Shown here one piece after another: positions 10,201 through 20,700 of a stretch of DNA of 57,014 nt (position 1 is the stretch's first letter; every line of letters starts with the position of its first letter). The DNA comes from Vibrio maerlii (GTDB taxonomy: Bacteria; Pseudomonadota; Gammaproteobacteria; Enterobacterales; Vibrionaceae). The notes under the pieces were generated by a model that was given only the letters and a program-made list of their open reading frames with translations, did not search any database and was not told the origin of the DNA. The position numbers and the translations under genes were made by a program. The DNA is taken from the NCBI RefSeq assembly GCF_003415655.1, contig NZ_QRHC01000018.1, positions 1 through 57,014 on the forward strand. The letters run 5' to 3'.

Positions 10201-10376
10201 GACAGATGCTTGAGGTAACCGGCATAGTCTTTAGTTTTGTCTAAACTCTCTATCTTGGTGTTCAGCAACATCAGTTCTACAGCTGAAACGGCTATAAGTA
10301 ACGTGACGGGCATTATCACAATCGCCATGAGTTGTTGCTTGATGGTGAGCTTACTCATTAGTTGGTCTAGTTTCAT
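7272..10376 (-). CDS. Hybrid sensor histidine kinase with two receiver domains
   Basis: A 1034-residue membrane kinase. Two membrane segments (about 18-35 and 288-310) flank a long all-helical periplasmic domain that resembles nitrate/nitrite-sensing (NIT-type) helical sensors; that match is tentative. A coiled linker leads to the H-box SHEIRTPLNG (His398). The ATPase motifs NFMSNAVKF, DTGLGI and GGTGLGL are intact. Two receivers follow in tandem, both with LMDCMMPVMDGFEA; their lysine motifs are PKPFK and SKPIK. There is no HPt domain, so an external HPt is needed. First gene of an operon with the PstS-like protein and the porin. Confidence 0.9.
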   Translation of the reverse strand: MKLDQLMSKLTIKQQLMAIVIMPVTLLIAVSAVELMLLNTKIESLDKTKDYAGYLKHLSNVYQSSVNHQQQELAASESIDHQIEHLFTENSQIVSSTFDEFKQATIHEPEDIYESIDNDEWRASLYSDLLTKLEAIEIGDLSSETASHLTALIQIEWILFWAHEEELLTEAFVAIAKEDIEYAQELKERAKVLQLNQAFLLKRFIDLNANETQVELMVEVFSNPIFNSSREFKELVFNHKFTTPLATQTLELGFSELRARLNLLDNVGRTIESELLVAINQEAYTAEKLIYLYVSALFIAFTIAAFIVWKLASGITGKLNNILHFVQDSPEASREFIASISDGRNELSQFAREVLRLTAEKEEANTKLETAKTSAEKAKDQAILASKAKSSFLANMSHEIRTPLNGVIGISEVLSDTKLTATQRDYVDTIETSSQLLLSLINDILDFSKIESGMLLISPHSTNIKETLYDIASIVAPKAKEKQVDLEVNIDPRLPYRLMVDDHRLRQILMNFMSNAVKFTSEGTVTLGVKVKRYNPDNTTLEFSVQDTGLGIDKTQQKKIFEPFSQEDDSTTRQFGGTGLGLAISTQLVELMGGKIQLESEKGQGSRFYFDVDVKIDEAGQHSHLSQNRAICIVGQESNAIGIIEREVQLLCPHSSLSVINQLPDQNDYLDSKSSKPVLLIVESQDFTLKGKDSALSNLKQAGFPICLVRMFLSDTHDFGNSINALINQPIYGSRLLNALEQCLIDSPQQDASPDRSANKTILIVEDNAVNQKIAGLHVKRAGFDFEFANDGQEGVQKYRSNNAYVAILMDCMMPVMDGFEATKRIRAFEQEIKVEKPIPILALTASILEDDITRCFDVGMNDYIPKPFKSNILKEKLNKAINQAKDGSSNSEQTAIQVPSDSASKILLVEDNRVNQKVASVLLNKAGFNLDIADNGLEALNLMKQHNQYDIILMDCMMPVMDGFEASRSIRDFEQQNTLDRTPIIALTASVIDDDIKLCFDSGMDAYVSKPIKKQKLLDEIHKLHRQERNACA

Positions 10377-10617
10377 AGGTAATCCGTTACATTATTCCGT
10401 AGCCAATCTGACACTCGATGAGATCTGTACTTGAATCTGCATGAGCCGTAAGTATTATCGGTAATACTTTTGAATAACTTAGGAGATGAGTTGGAGTTTC
10501 CAACTTTAATTTACTGAGAAATTAACAATTAAGATTGAATGTCTAAGAATTTGAGGGCTTCGAAGAAAAGCCGTTAGGGTAAGAAGGGCTGTATAGCAGT
10601 TATATTGAGTGTGAAAA

Positions 10618-13089
10618 CTATGGATGTTTTGGTGTTCTGAATTGGAGTAGAGCGCCTTCTGGAGGAGCTTGCTCCAATATTCGCTCACCTTCATGTAAGT
10701 TAACCTGTAACAGATTAATGAGTTGTTGAACGGCTTCACTCGGTGGAAGGATGCCGTTTCTAACCTGTTCGTCTAGGCTGAGCACTAGCTTTGAAAGGGT
10801 AGGTAGGTTCATACTGATACACATGCCTTTGAGTGAGTGCAATGCTTTGTGTAGCGGTTCCAACTCTTTAGTCGCATAGTTGTCGAGTATGATGTTCATG
10901 GCTTGTTCAAATTCAAAGCACATCAATTTAACCAGTTCATTTCGCGAAGCGATATTACCTTTCAGGCCTTTTAACGTTTCTGAGTGCGTCAGTTCTTCTT
11001 CAGTCAATTTGAGTTCATCGACAGGCTGCCGGTGCAGGATAGACATATTGCTCTCAACTTTGTGACTGAGTTTGTTTCTGTTGAGCCTGGTTGCAAATCG
11101 ATCGAGAGCACTCAAAAAACTGTCATATTGTAGTGGTTTAGTGAGCACATGATCAACGCCAGCGTGAATCAGTTTATCGTGAGCCTCTCTAAATACATCT
11201 GCAGTGTAAGCAAAAATCAATAAGTCAGAGCTAATGTGTTTGCGAATATAGTCGGTAGCTTCAACCCCATTCATGTTTGGCATATGGTTATCCATGACTA
11301 CTAAGTCATAGTGCTTGGCCCTTAGCATTTTTGTCGCGATGACACCGTCTTCGGCAACGTCGACTAAGTAACCGAGATCCTCACAAAAACGGCGGGCTAC
11401 GACGGCGTTAACTTTGTTATCTTCCGCAATAAGAATATTGAGAGATAGGTTTACGCTAGAATGTTTGCTGTCCTTTTCGTCGTGCGAATCTTGTTTGGTG
11501 AAGCTTTCACTCCATTGTATTGGAAGCTGCACTAAAAACTGGCTCCCAACACCGACTTCGCTGGTTAGGGTGACTTCACCATCCATCAAGTCGATCAGCT
11601 TTTTGACAATAGTTAAGCCAAGCCCTGTACCCCCAAATTCGCGGGTGGCCGAGTTGTCTACTTGTTGAAAGCTACTGAATATCGCGATGTGTTTGTCTTG
11701 CGGAATCCCTATGCCAGTATCATGTACAGATAGGTTTAAGATACCGCGATTCTTATTCAGGGAAACTTTAATGAGTACATGCCCTTGCTGCGTGAACTTA
11801 ATGGCATTGCCAACTAAGTTGAACAGTACTTGTCGTAGTCTTGCGCTGTCCCCTGTAAATCCAATATTTCTTGGCAAGTCATTCTGTAAAAGAAGCTCAA
11901 CGTTTTTATCTTGTGCAAGAGGGGAAAGGGTATTCCACACAGGTTCAAGCACTTGGTTAAAGAAGAAGTGTGAATAATCGAGCTCGGTTTTATTCTCATC
12001 AATCTTAGTGAGATCGAGGATGTCATTCAAAATAGTAAGGAGATGCTGACCAGAGTTGAGAATCATCTCTGAATATTCTCGAGTCTTCTGTTCATTGGTT
12101 TCATTATTGATGATCTGCGCGATACCCAGCACCCCGTTTAACGGAGTGCGGATTTCGTGGCTCATAGTAGACAGAAAATCGCCCTTGGCTTGAGCTGCAG
12201 CTTCAGATTTCTCAGAGGCCTTGATGAGCTTTTCGTTGTATTCCAGCATCTTGTTGTCTTTTTCGACCAGGCTTGTTGTCATGTAATAAAAGCTTTCTGT
12301 TAGTTCACTGATTTCATCTTTTTTGGTGTTTCCAATGTGACGACTTAACGATTCAATCCCTAATTGCAAGTGCCCCGAAGAAATGTCTTTAGTCGTTTTT
12401 ACTAATGACTTTATTCGTCTGTTAATTCGAGAAGAGGAAAGGACAGAGACGGCAATAGAAATGAGTGCCGCTAATATGGTTCCGGTGAAAAGAATGAAAG
12501 AAGTCGATTGCGCAGAATACTCTGATTTTGCGGCTTGTATCTCGATAAGCTGCTCTTCAACCCTGACAAAAGCGTTTAACTCGTTACGTATTGAGTCAAT
12601 AATTTCTTTGTTGGCTCGAGCCTTTATTATGTTGTTCATTGAGTCAGCAGGGATAACGCCTTGACCAATTAATCGACGATGGTCTATCTCTTGCTGCCCC
12701 GCGATAGAGAGCCACTGCAAGTACAGTTCTTTTATGCGTTTTAATCGATCAACTTGCTGTGGGTTGTGACTAACTTGCTTGGTGAGCACGCCGATTTTGT
12801 CACCTAATAACAAGTTGGCTTCATTGTACGGTGATAAAAACTCCTCTTCACCGGTAATGAGAAAACCCCGCTGACCATTTTCCATATCTACGATAAGGAT
12901 CAATACTTCTTGAGCTCTAGCGATAGTGAGATGGGTATCAACGACACGTTTGTTGTCGTCAGACATAGATTGAGTGTTTCTGTGAACCGCAATAGACACC
13001 GATAGCATCAAAATCACTGGGATACTAAAGCAAATAAAGAGTTTTGAACGTAATGAGATTTCGTCAAACCATCGCGAAACTGATGACAT
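10618..13089 (-). CDS. CHASE3-type hybrid sensor kinase with receiver and HPt
   Basis: An 823-residue kinase. A membrane segment (about 14-32) and a periplasmic CHASE3-like domain with the typical DMENGQRGFLITGEEEFL come first, then a second membrane segment (about 196-220) and a HAMP-like linker. The H-box is SHEIRTPLNG (His311), the N-box NLVGNAIKF, with G-boxes DTGIGI and GGTGLGL. The receiver has LVVMDNHMPNMNG and TKPLQ. The C-terminal HPt has HSLKGM. The architecture closely parallels the 2180..4534 kinase from the H-box onward. It stands alone: about 240 bases separate it from the next operon and no response-regulator gene is adjacent. Confidence 0.9.
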   Translation of the reverse strand: MSSVSRWFDEISLRSKLFICFSIPVILMLSVSIAVHRNTQSMSDDNKRVVDTHLTIARAQEVLILIVDMENGQRGFLITGEEEFLSPYNEANLLLGDKIGVLTKQVSHNPQQVDRLKRIKELYLQWLSIAGQQEIDHRRLIGQGVIPADSMNNIIKARANKEIIDSIRNELNAFVRVEEQLIEIQAAKSEYSAQSTSFILFTGTILAALISIAVSVLSSSRINRRIKSLVKTTKDISSGHLQLGIESLSRHIGNTKKDEISELTESFYYMTTSLVEKDNKMLEYNEKLIKASEKSEAAAQAKGDFLSTMSHEIRTPLNGVLGIAQIINNETNEQKTREYSEMILNSGQHLLTILNDILDLTKIDENKTELDYSHFFFNQVLEPVWNTLSPLAQDKNVELLLQNDLPRNIGFTGDSARLRQVLFNLVGNAIKFTQQGHVLIKVSLNKNRGILNLSVHDTGIGIPQDKHIAIFSSFQQVDNSATREFGGTGLGLTIVKKLIDLMDGEVTLTSEVGVGSQFLVQLPIQWSESFTKQDSHDEKDSKHSSVNLSLNILIAEDNKVNAVVARRFCEDLGYLVDVAEDGVIATKMLRAKHYDLVVMDNHMPNMNGVEATDYIRKHISSDLLIFAYTADVFREAHDKLIHAGVDHVLTKPLQYDSFLSALDRFATRLNRNKLSHKVESNMSILHRQPVDELKLTEEELTHSETLKGLKGNIASRNELVKLMCFEFEQAMNIILDNYATKELEPLHKALHSLKGMCISMNLPTLSKLVLSLDEQVRNGILPPSEAVQQLINLLQVNLHEGERILEQAPPEGALLQFRTPKHP

Positions 13090-13230
13090 GTACTCTACCT
13101 ATTTGGGTGTTTAAAACAGTCTAGGATAAGAACAATAGTTGACCACTAATTTGGGCAAGAAAGATTAACGCCTAACGATAGACCTTACATCGAAAATAAT
13201 AAGAGTAGCTGGGCGTTAAACTAATATTGT

Positions 13231-13638
13231 CTAGTGCCTCAATCTCTCAAGGACATCATTGGGTAAGCGAATTTGTGTATTTTCTTGTCCGACTAATTGA
13301 ACGAGCTGACTCACGATATACTGCTCTGCAAAATCAATGAACTTGGCATCATCATCAATGACATACAAATCGATCGCTTTACACATTGTTTGTTGTGCGA
13401 CATCAATAAGGTCGATGAGGTTGAACTGCTTATGCACCAGTGGCAGTGTTTTTCGTGCTAGATGGACAAGTAAAGGTAGGTGCCGTTTTACGATGCGTTG
13501 TAAAGCTGCATCATCACCGATTTGGGCAAGCTTACATTCAAGAGCGTCTGGGTCGTAGACATCTTTCGGTGACGATCCTGATTGGAACACAGTATCTGTG
13601 ATTGCGTAGTTTATGTTGGCTACTTTCTTAGGGTTCAA
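13231..13638 (-). CDS. Sigma-70 region-2-like protein lacking region 4
   Basis: A 135-residue protein. Residues about 41-117 follow the layout of sigma-70 region 2, with GDDAALQRIVKRHLPLLVHL resembling RpoH-type factors, then an FNLIDLIDVAQQTMCKAID helix. Residues 123-126 (IRLP) match the start of region 3.0. It then stops, with no region 4 for -35 recognition. The tryptophans normally found in the melting helix (FxxYAxWWI) are replaced (FIDFAEQYIV). The start is a TTG with AAGGAA eight bases upstream. It lies beside a locus with a complete RsbU/RsbV/RsbW-like set. It could be a minimal sigma factor, a decoy or an anti-sigma target; function unknown. Confidence 0.6.
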   Translation of the reverse strand: MNPKKVANINYAITDTVFQSGSSPKDVYDPDALECKLAQIGDDAALQRIVKRHLPLLVHLARKTLPLVHKQFNLIDLIDVAQQTMCKAIDLYVIDDDAKFIDFAEQYIVSQLVQLVGQENTQIRLPNDVLERLRH

Positions 13639-14122
13639 TCTCGAATTCCTTCTCTGTGTACTTTAAGAAACCAAAGATCCGTCATTTGGTAATGCTTCAT
13701 CAAAAGTAGATAGGTTGTAGACATAAAGTTTATGTAAAGAACTAGTCGTAAGACTCTTTAATTACATATAAGACTAGTTGCAATCCTATTAATGGTCAAT
13801 TAGACCAACAGCGCATATTGTAATTATTTCGAACTTGTATGGTTTTAGATTAAATGCTCGTTTTTATTTGGTTTTTACTAAATTAAAGTGTTTCTTCATA
13901 AGTATCTGTTTATATTTATGTATTATGACGCCCTTGTGATCTTAATGTCTTCTATAAATTATTATCATTCATATAAATTTGATGAGTGCATCAATTAATA
14001 ACCCTCTAAATTAGTATGATTAATACTTTATGGTTACTTCAATTGTTTGTTGAAGACCAGTTCTTTCTTCCTATCTTGATTATATGCCCAATGAGCTAAC
14101 TTACTGACGTGTTAATAAGGAT
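13639..14122. other. AT-rich divergent intergenic region
   Basis: Between the divergent sigma-like and L,D-transpeptidase genes. It is strongly AT-rich and should carry both promoters. I see a short GGTC/GACC hairpin near 13792 but no convincing operator, small RNA or terminator. Confidence 0.5.
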
Positions 14123-14620
14123 ATGAAGGTTATGGATAAGAAAAAAGCAAAACGCGTAATCACCTCTCTATTGATATTTATATCCCAAACAACCTTAGCG
14201 ATAGACTTGGTCAAAGTTGATAAGTCTGAGCGCAGAATGTACTTATTGAAAGCCACTGAGGTGGTGATGGAGTTTCAGGTAGCACTCGGCAAACAACCCA
14301 AAGGACACAAGTTACAGCGTGGTGACCAGCGCACACCTGAGGGCAGGTATGTACTTGATTATGTGAAGCTTGATTCGGACTTCTACCGAGCGATGCGTAT
14401 CAGCTACCCCAATGAGAAAGACATAGAGCATGCAGTTCAACGTAATGTATCTCCAGGAGGGAGTATCATGATTCACGGTATTAAAAATGGTGAGACGATT
14501 CCTGCAGAATATATCCAAAGATTTAACTGGACCGACGGCTGTATCGCGATTACCAATCCGGAGATGGATATATTTTTGGACTTGGTGAAAGTAGGGACGC
14601 CAATCGAAATCCAATGGTGA
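14123..14620 (+). CDS. L,D-transpeptidase (YkuD family)
   Basis: A secreted protein of 165 residues with an N-terminal signal sequence (about 10-29) and one YkuD domain. The catalytic block is visible: IMIHG followed by TDGCIAITNPEMD, carrying the nucleophilic cysteine. Family members cross-link peptidoglycan or attach proteins to it in the periplasm. An in-frame ATG at 14132 has better spacing from AAGGA (14117..14121) and may be the true start. It sits alone between the sigma-like gene and the convergent RTX gene, so a cell-wall role in displaying the nearby secreted products is possible but inferred. Confidence 0.85.
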   Translation: MKVMDKKKAKRVITSLLIFISQTTLAIDLVKVDKSERRMYLLKATEVVMEFQVALGKQPKGHKLQRGDQRTPEGRYVLDYVKLDSDFYRAMRISYPNEKDIEHAVQRNVSPGGSIMIHGIKNGETIPAEYIQRFNWTDGCIAITNPEMDIFLDLVKVGTPIEIQW

Positions 14621-14731
14621 TAATTCTAGAGAGTCATCATGCACAGTAAAGGAGCGAAAATGCTGCTTTTTTGTCCTGATTTACGCAAGTTTCGAATCAT
14701 GTCCCGTTAAAAAACGTATTAATTAAATGAA

Positions 14732-14747
14732 CCTCCACTACGGGAGG
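14732..14747. terminator. Possible bidirectional terminator hairpin
   Basis: CCTCC/GGAGG stem with a six-base loop between two convergent genes. The T-runs on either side are weak, so the call is tentative. Confidence 0.4.
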
Positions 14748-14773
14748 CTCTTTGATAATCGCAAAGTTTTTAA

Positions 14774-17700
14774 TTATGAGTTGGAAGAGTCATCAGGGAA
14801 GTTGATCAACTCTTGAGATGAGTCAAGCCACAATCCAACCTCTTGCCCGGCCTCGTTCTCAAAGCGGTAACCATAGAGCGTACCGGTGTCAATATCGCTC
14901 GCTTGATAAATACTTTCGAGTTGAGCTCCCATCTCAATATTGCTCTCAATTAGATGCCAACCTGCTCCTGATATATCGATAGTAGATGCACCAGAGACAA
15001 CAAACTGGCCTGCTGCTTCGCCTGTTGTGTTGTTCGCTGCAATCTTATCGAGAGCGATTGCTACATCTGTATCTGATGCACTGATGCGTAATCCCTCAAT
15101 TTCCTGTATCGACGTATTGGTCATATCGATGCTTTGACCACTTGAAGACTCATTCACTACGAGCACATCAAAACCGGATCCTCCGCCAAAGTTGACCATA
15201 CCATCTTCCACTACCAAGTCTTCCGCATCATAAATCAAGGTATCATTCCCGGCGCCACCATAGAGAACATCGGTACCGCTACCACCATCGAGTAAATCGT
15301 TACCAGTTTGACCGTAAAGTGTGTCATCACCTTCATCCCCAGAGAGCTGATCGTTACCTAAACCTCCGTCGAGGACATCTGCATCAGCATTACCGCTTAT
15401 GATGTCATCACCTTCTGCGCCAGATATTTCATCAGAGCCTGAACCACCTTGCATCATATCGTTACCCTCCATGCCGTAGAGTTTATCGTCACCGTCTCCT
15501 CCCGAGACAATATCGTTACCATCGCCTGCATAAACGGTATCTACGCCATCGCTACCAAATACGGTGTCGTCACCTTCTTCGGCTTCAACAGTATTGTTGC
15601 CAGTCGCTAGGGTAATGGTGTCATCGCCCAGGCCAGCATTTACCGTGTTGTTTTGACCAGATACAGTGACCGTATCGTCACCTGTTCCTGCATCAACGAT
15701 GTTACTTTGACCGGTGAGATTAATGGTGTCGTCGTCTGCACCCGCGTTGATTTGGGTGTGATTGTCACCACTGATATTGATGACGTCATCGCCATCACCG
15801 GTATCTAATGAAGTGCTATCGGCTGTGATATTAACGGTGTCATTACCAAAGCCTGTATTGATGGTGTTGTAGTGACCCGTCACCGAAACCGTGTCATCAC
15901 CTTCGCCTGTGGTTACAGTGTTGGCTTGACCATGAAGTACGACAGTGTCGTCGCCATCACCGCCATCAACGATGTTGTAATGGCTTGAGTCTTCAATGTA
16001 ATCATTACCTTCACCACCTTGAAGATTATCGACACCAGCGCCGCCGAATATGATGTCATCACCAACGCCACCTTGGATTAAGTCGTTGCCGTCACCACCA
16101 TCGATAGTGTCATTACCTTCGCCGCCGAGTAGGGTATCTTGACCGTCGCCCGCACTGATGCTGTCGTTGCCATCGCCTGCGTCGACAATGTTTGAGCCGC
16201 CACTTATGCTGATGGAGTCATTACCTGAACCGGCATCGACTGTATTGTTGTGGCCGACGACTGTGATGGTGTCATCGTCATCTCCCGCAGATATCTGGCT
16301 GTTATTGTTACCCATGACTTGGATATTATCGTCACCTTTACCACCAGAAATATCGTTGTTTTCACCGGAAACTTGGATAGTATCGTTACCTTCACCACCG
16401 ATGATCGTGCTGCTACCAGAATCATCTTGAATCAAGTCATTGCCGGTACCACCATCAAGCGTATCCATGCCAGCGCCACCAACTAGGGTGTCGTTACCGC
16501 TGCCACCAAGGAGTTGGTCATCGCCTTCTTCACCGTACAGTTTGTCACTGCCAGATCCGCCATCTAGCGTATCGTCACCGGTACCGGCCCACAAGGTATC
16601 TGAGCCACCGTTCCCTTCAAGAGCGTCATTACCCTCGTTAGCAATCAGCGTATCTTTACCAGAGCCGCCTAGCATGGTGTCGTTACCCAAGCCGCCGGAT
16701 AGGGCATCGTTGCCGTCGCCGCCGGATAGAACGTCATCGCCATCGCCACCAGAGATGGCATCGTTACCGCCACCGCCAGAGATGTTATCTGCGCCGATGT
16801 CACCGTATAGGGCGTCGTTGCCGCTGCCGGCAGTAATGGTGTCATCACCAGTACCGGCATAAACGGTGTTGGAGCCTGAGCCTACAGTTACGTTATCGTC
16901 ACCTGATCCTGAATCTACAATGTTGCCATCACCTGCAACGACAACCGTATCCGCGTCATCGCCAGAAGCGATTTGGGTATTGTTGTCGCCAGTGACGGAG
17001 ATTGTGTCTTCACCTGCACCACCAATAACGATGTTGTCATCACCAGTAACGGAGATGGAGTCGTCACCGATGCCGCCATCAAGGGTATTACCGTCAGAGT
17101 TTGCAGAAAGAGTATCGTTGCCTGCCTCACCGTAAAGGGAGTTTGCGCCTGTTCCGGCGTTGATCACGTCGTTACCAGCACCACCAAATATGGAATCATT
17201 ACCAGAGTCTGTAGTGACGGTGTCACTGCCATCGCCAGCTAGGATGGTATTTGAGCCACCTGTCGCATTAACAGTGTCATCACCGTCGCCAGCATCAATG
17301 GTGTTGCCTGATCCGGTTACGGTGATATTGTCAATATCGTCACCGCCAGAGACCTGTGAGTTGTTACCGCTCAGCTCAATGGTGTCTTCGCCGTCACCAC
17401 CAGAGATAGTGTTGGCGTTACCTGTGACGTTAATCATGTCGTCGCCAGTGCCACCACCAACTTGGTTGTTGTTGCCTTCGACATCTATGGTGTCGATACC
17501 AGCGCCTCCGGTTACGATATTTCCGCTGCCGTTAAGCACGATGGTGTCTTCACCTTCACCACCATCAACGATGTTGTTGCCTGAACTGTCTTCAATGTAG
17601 TCGTTATCGGCACCACCTTTGAGGGTGTCGGCGCCTGTGCCGCCGAGTAGGGTATCGTCACCTTCACCACCTTCTAGGACGTTATCACCGCCTTCAGCAA

Positions 17701-20700
17701 GCAGTTTATCTTCGCCTTCACCGCCATAAAGGGTGTCGTTACCAATGCCTGAGTAAAGCTCATCATTACCAGCATCTCCAGATAGGGTATCGTTGCCAGC
17801 GCCGCCAAAGATCAAGTCGTTGTCGTCACCACCAGAAACCGTATCGTGACCTTCGCCAGCATCGATAAGGTCTTCACCTTCACCGCCAGAGAGATTATCG
17901 TTACCGCCTGCGCCTGATAGGGTATCAGCGCCCAAACCACCCGTTGCGGTATCCGCGCCATCACCACCGTAGAGGGTGTCATCACCTTCGCCTAGGGCAA
18001 TGGTATTACTGCCTGATTCGCCGTAGACCGTGTCATTGCCTGTACCTGCATCGATTTGATCGTTGCCAGAACCTGCAAATAGGGTGTCGTCGCCACCTGC
18101 GCCTGTAATGGTATCGCTGCCTTCACCGCCATAGAGCGTATCGGCTGAATCGCTACCAATTAAGGTATCATCACCTTCGCCACCAAAGATGTTGTGGCTA
18201 CCGCCTTCTGCAGCGATTAGGGTATCGTCACCACCTTCACCAAGAATGAAGTCTTCGCCGTCATCTTGGATGGTATCGTTACCTTCACCACCGGCTAGGA
18301 AGTCGAATCCGGCACCGCCGACAAGTGTATCGTCGCCATCGCCGCCGAATAGGGCATCATTACCTTCACCACCGTGAAGCGTATCGTCACCAGAACCAGC
18401 GTCGATGTGGTCATCACCAAGACCAGCAGCAATAACGTCATCCCCGTCACCAGCGTAGATTTGGTCGTTGTCTGCACCGGTATCTATGTTGTCACTGTTT
18501 ACACCGCCAAATACAAGGTCTGAACCTGCGCCAGTTGTAATGGTATTACTACCAGCTTCACCGTAAACCGTGTCATCGCCGTCACCGGTGTCGAGGGTAT
18601 CGGTACCAGAGCCTGCGTAGACCGTATCGTTACCCGCACCGGAAGAGATTTGGTCATTACCGGCACCACCAGAAAGGATGTCGTCTTGGTCAGAACTGAT
18701 CAGGGTATCGTTGCCGTCTTCACCGTAGAGCTCGCTTCGACCTTCGCCACCGTCTAGGGTATCGTGACCAGTACCACCGACAAGAATGTCGTCACCGGCT
18801 TCACCACGGAGGATATCGTCACCATCTTCACCGAGTAGAACATCATTACCTTCACCACCGAGTAGGGTATCGTTGTCGCCACCACCAAACAGGGTATCGT
18901 TACCTTCACCTGCGGTAATAACATCATCACCTTGGTTACCTTCGATAACGTCATCGCCGAGGCCTGCACTAATCACATCATCACCGCCGCCACCGTATAG
19001 TTGGTCACCCTCTACTGAACCGGTGATGTCATCTTGACCTGTACCACCGTGAATGATGCTTGCGTTTAGACCGGCGACAATGGTGTCATCACCGCCTTCA
19101 CCGTAGAGTTCGTTGTTACCTGATACACCTTGGATATCATCGTTACCTTCGCCTGCATACACGGTATCGCTGCCTGCACCGACGTTGATTTGGTCATCGC
19201 CGGATCCAGTAAACGCCGTATCGTGACCATCACCGAGGTCTACGATGTCGGCATCCGCACCGGAATAAACCGTGTCGTCGCCAGCGCCAGCAGTAATCGT
19301 ATCTTCACCAGCACCGCCGTAAAGCATGTCAGCTTCATCGCCACTGATGATGGTGTCGTCACCGTCTTCGCCGTAGATTTCGCTGCGGCCAGTGCCGCCA
19401 TCAAGGGTATCGTTACCGGCGCCACCAACAAGAATATCGTCGCCAGCTTCGCCCTTGAGGATATCGTCACCGTCTTCACCGATAAGGGTATCGTTACCAG
19501 CGCCACCCAAGATGGTGTCATCGTCGTTACCGCCGAATGCTACATCGTGACCATCGCCGGCGTTAATGACATCACGACCATCGTTACCTTCGATAAGATC
19601 ATCACCAGCATTGCCTTCAATAACATCATCACCTTGACCACCGTAAAGCTGATCACTCTCGTCTGAGCCGGTAATGGTGTCATCACCGCTGCCACCGTAA
19701 ACTTGGCTGGCGTTCGTCCCTGCGTAGATAGTGTCGTTGCCTTCTTCACCAAACAGTTGGTTGTTACCTTCTGTGCCGTAAATAGTATCGTCGCCTTCGC
19801 CTGCATAGACTTGGTCATTACCGCTTCCGGCTGTGATCGTATCTGTGCCATCGCCGGTAAACGCAGCATCGTTACCAGAGCCTAGTGTGATAGTGTCATC
19901 GCCGCTGCCTGAGTAGACGCTATCGTGGTCATCACCAGAATCAACGACGTTATCGCCATCGCCAGCATAAATGGTGTCGAAGCCTGCACCGGTTTGAATG
20001 TCGTCATTGCCGCCTTCGGCATACATCAAATCGTCGCCTTCACCTGTGCGTAGGACGTTATCACCGGCACCTGAGTAAATTTCGTCATGGCCTTCGCCAG
20101 AAATAATGTGGTCATCGCCTGCGTCAACGTAGATAGTGTCGTCACCGGATGCGGAATCAATTTGGTTGTTGCCCGTTTCACCGAAGATGACGTCTGAGCC
20201 TTCACCGGTCGAAATAACATCATCACCGTCGCCCGCGTAAACTTGGTCATTACCTTCACCAGTGGTAATGATGTCGTCACCCTCGTTAGCGTGGATAATA
20301 TCGTCACCAATACCACCATCGAGTGTATCGTTACCCTCACCACCAAACAGTTGGTCGTTGCCTGCGCCACCGGTAATGGTGTCATCACCAGAATCACCGA
20401 ACATGGTGTCGTGACCTTCGCCACCGATGAGGGTGTCGTCGCCGTATTCACCGACTAGGACATCATCCCCCTCATCACCGCGAATGATATCGTCATCGTC
20501 GCCACCAAGAAGCAAGTCGTTGCCTTCACCACCACTGATGTCATCTTGTCCGGCACCACCTAAAACCAGATCATCGCCAGAACCTGCGCTGATTACATCG
20601 TCGCCTTCTTCACCATGGATCTCATCGGCTCCTTCGTTGCCTTCGAGAATATCAGCACCTTTACCACCAAATAGCTTATCGTTGCCTTCGCCGCCGTAGA

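Noticed and set aside
16158..20699. Many Ser/Pro-rich or Thr/Val-rich open frames on both strands across the RTX gene
   Set aside because: They are shadows of the nonapeptide repeat in other frames, with no ribosome sites and periodic composition.
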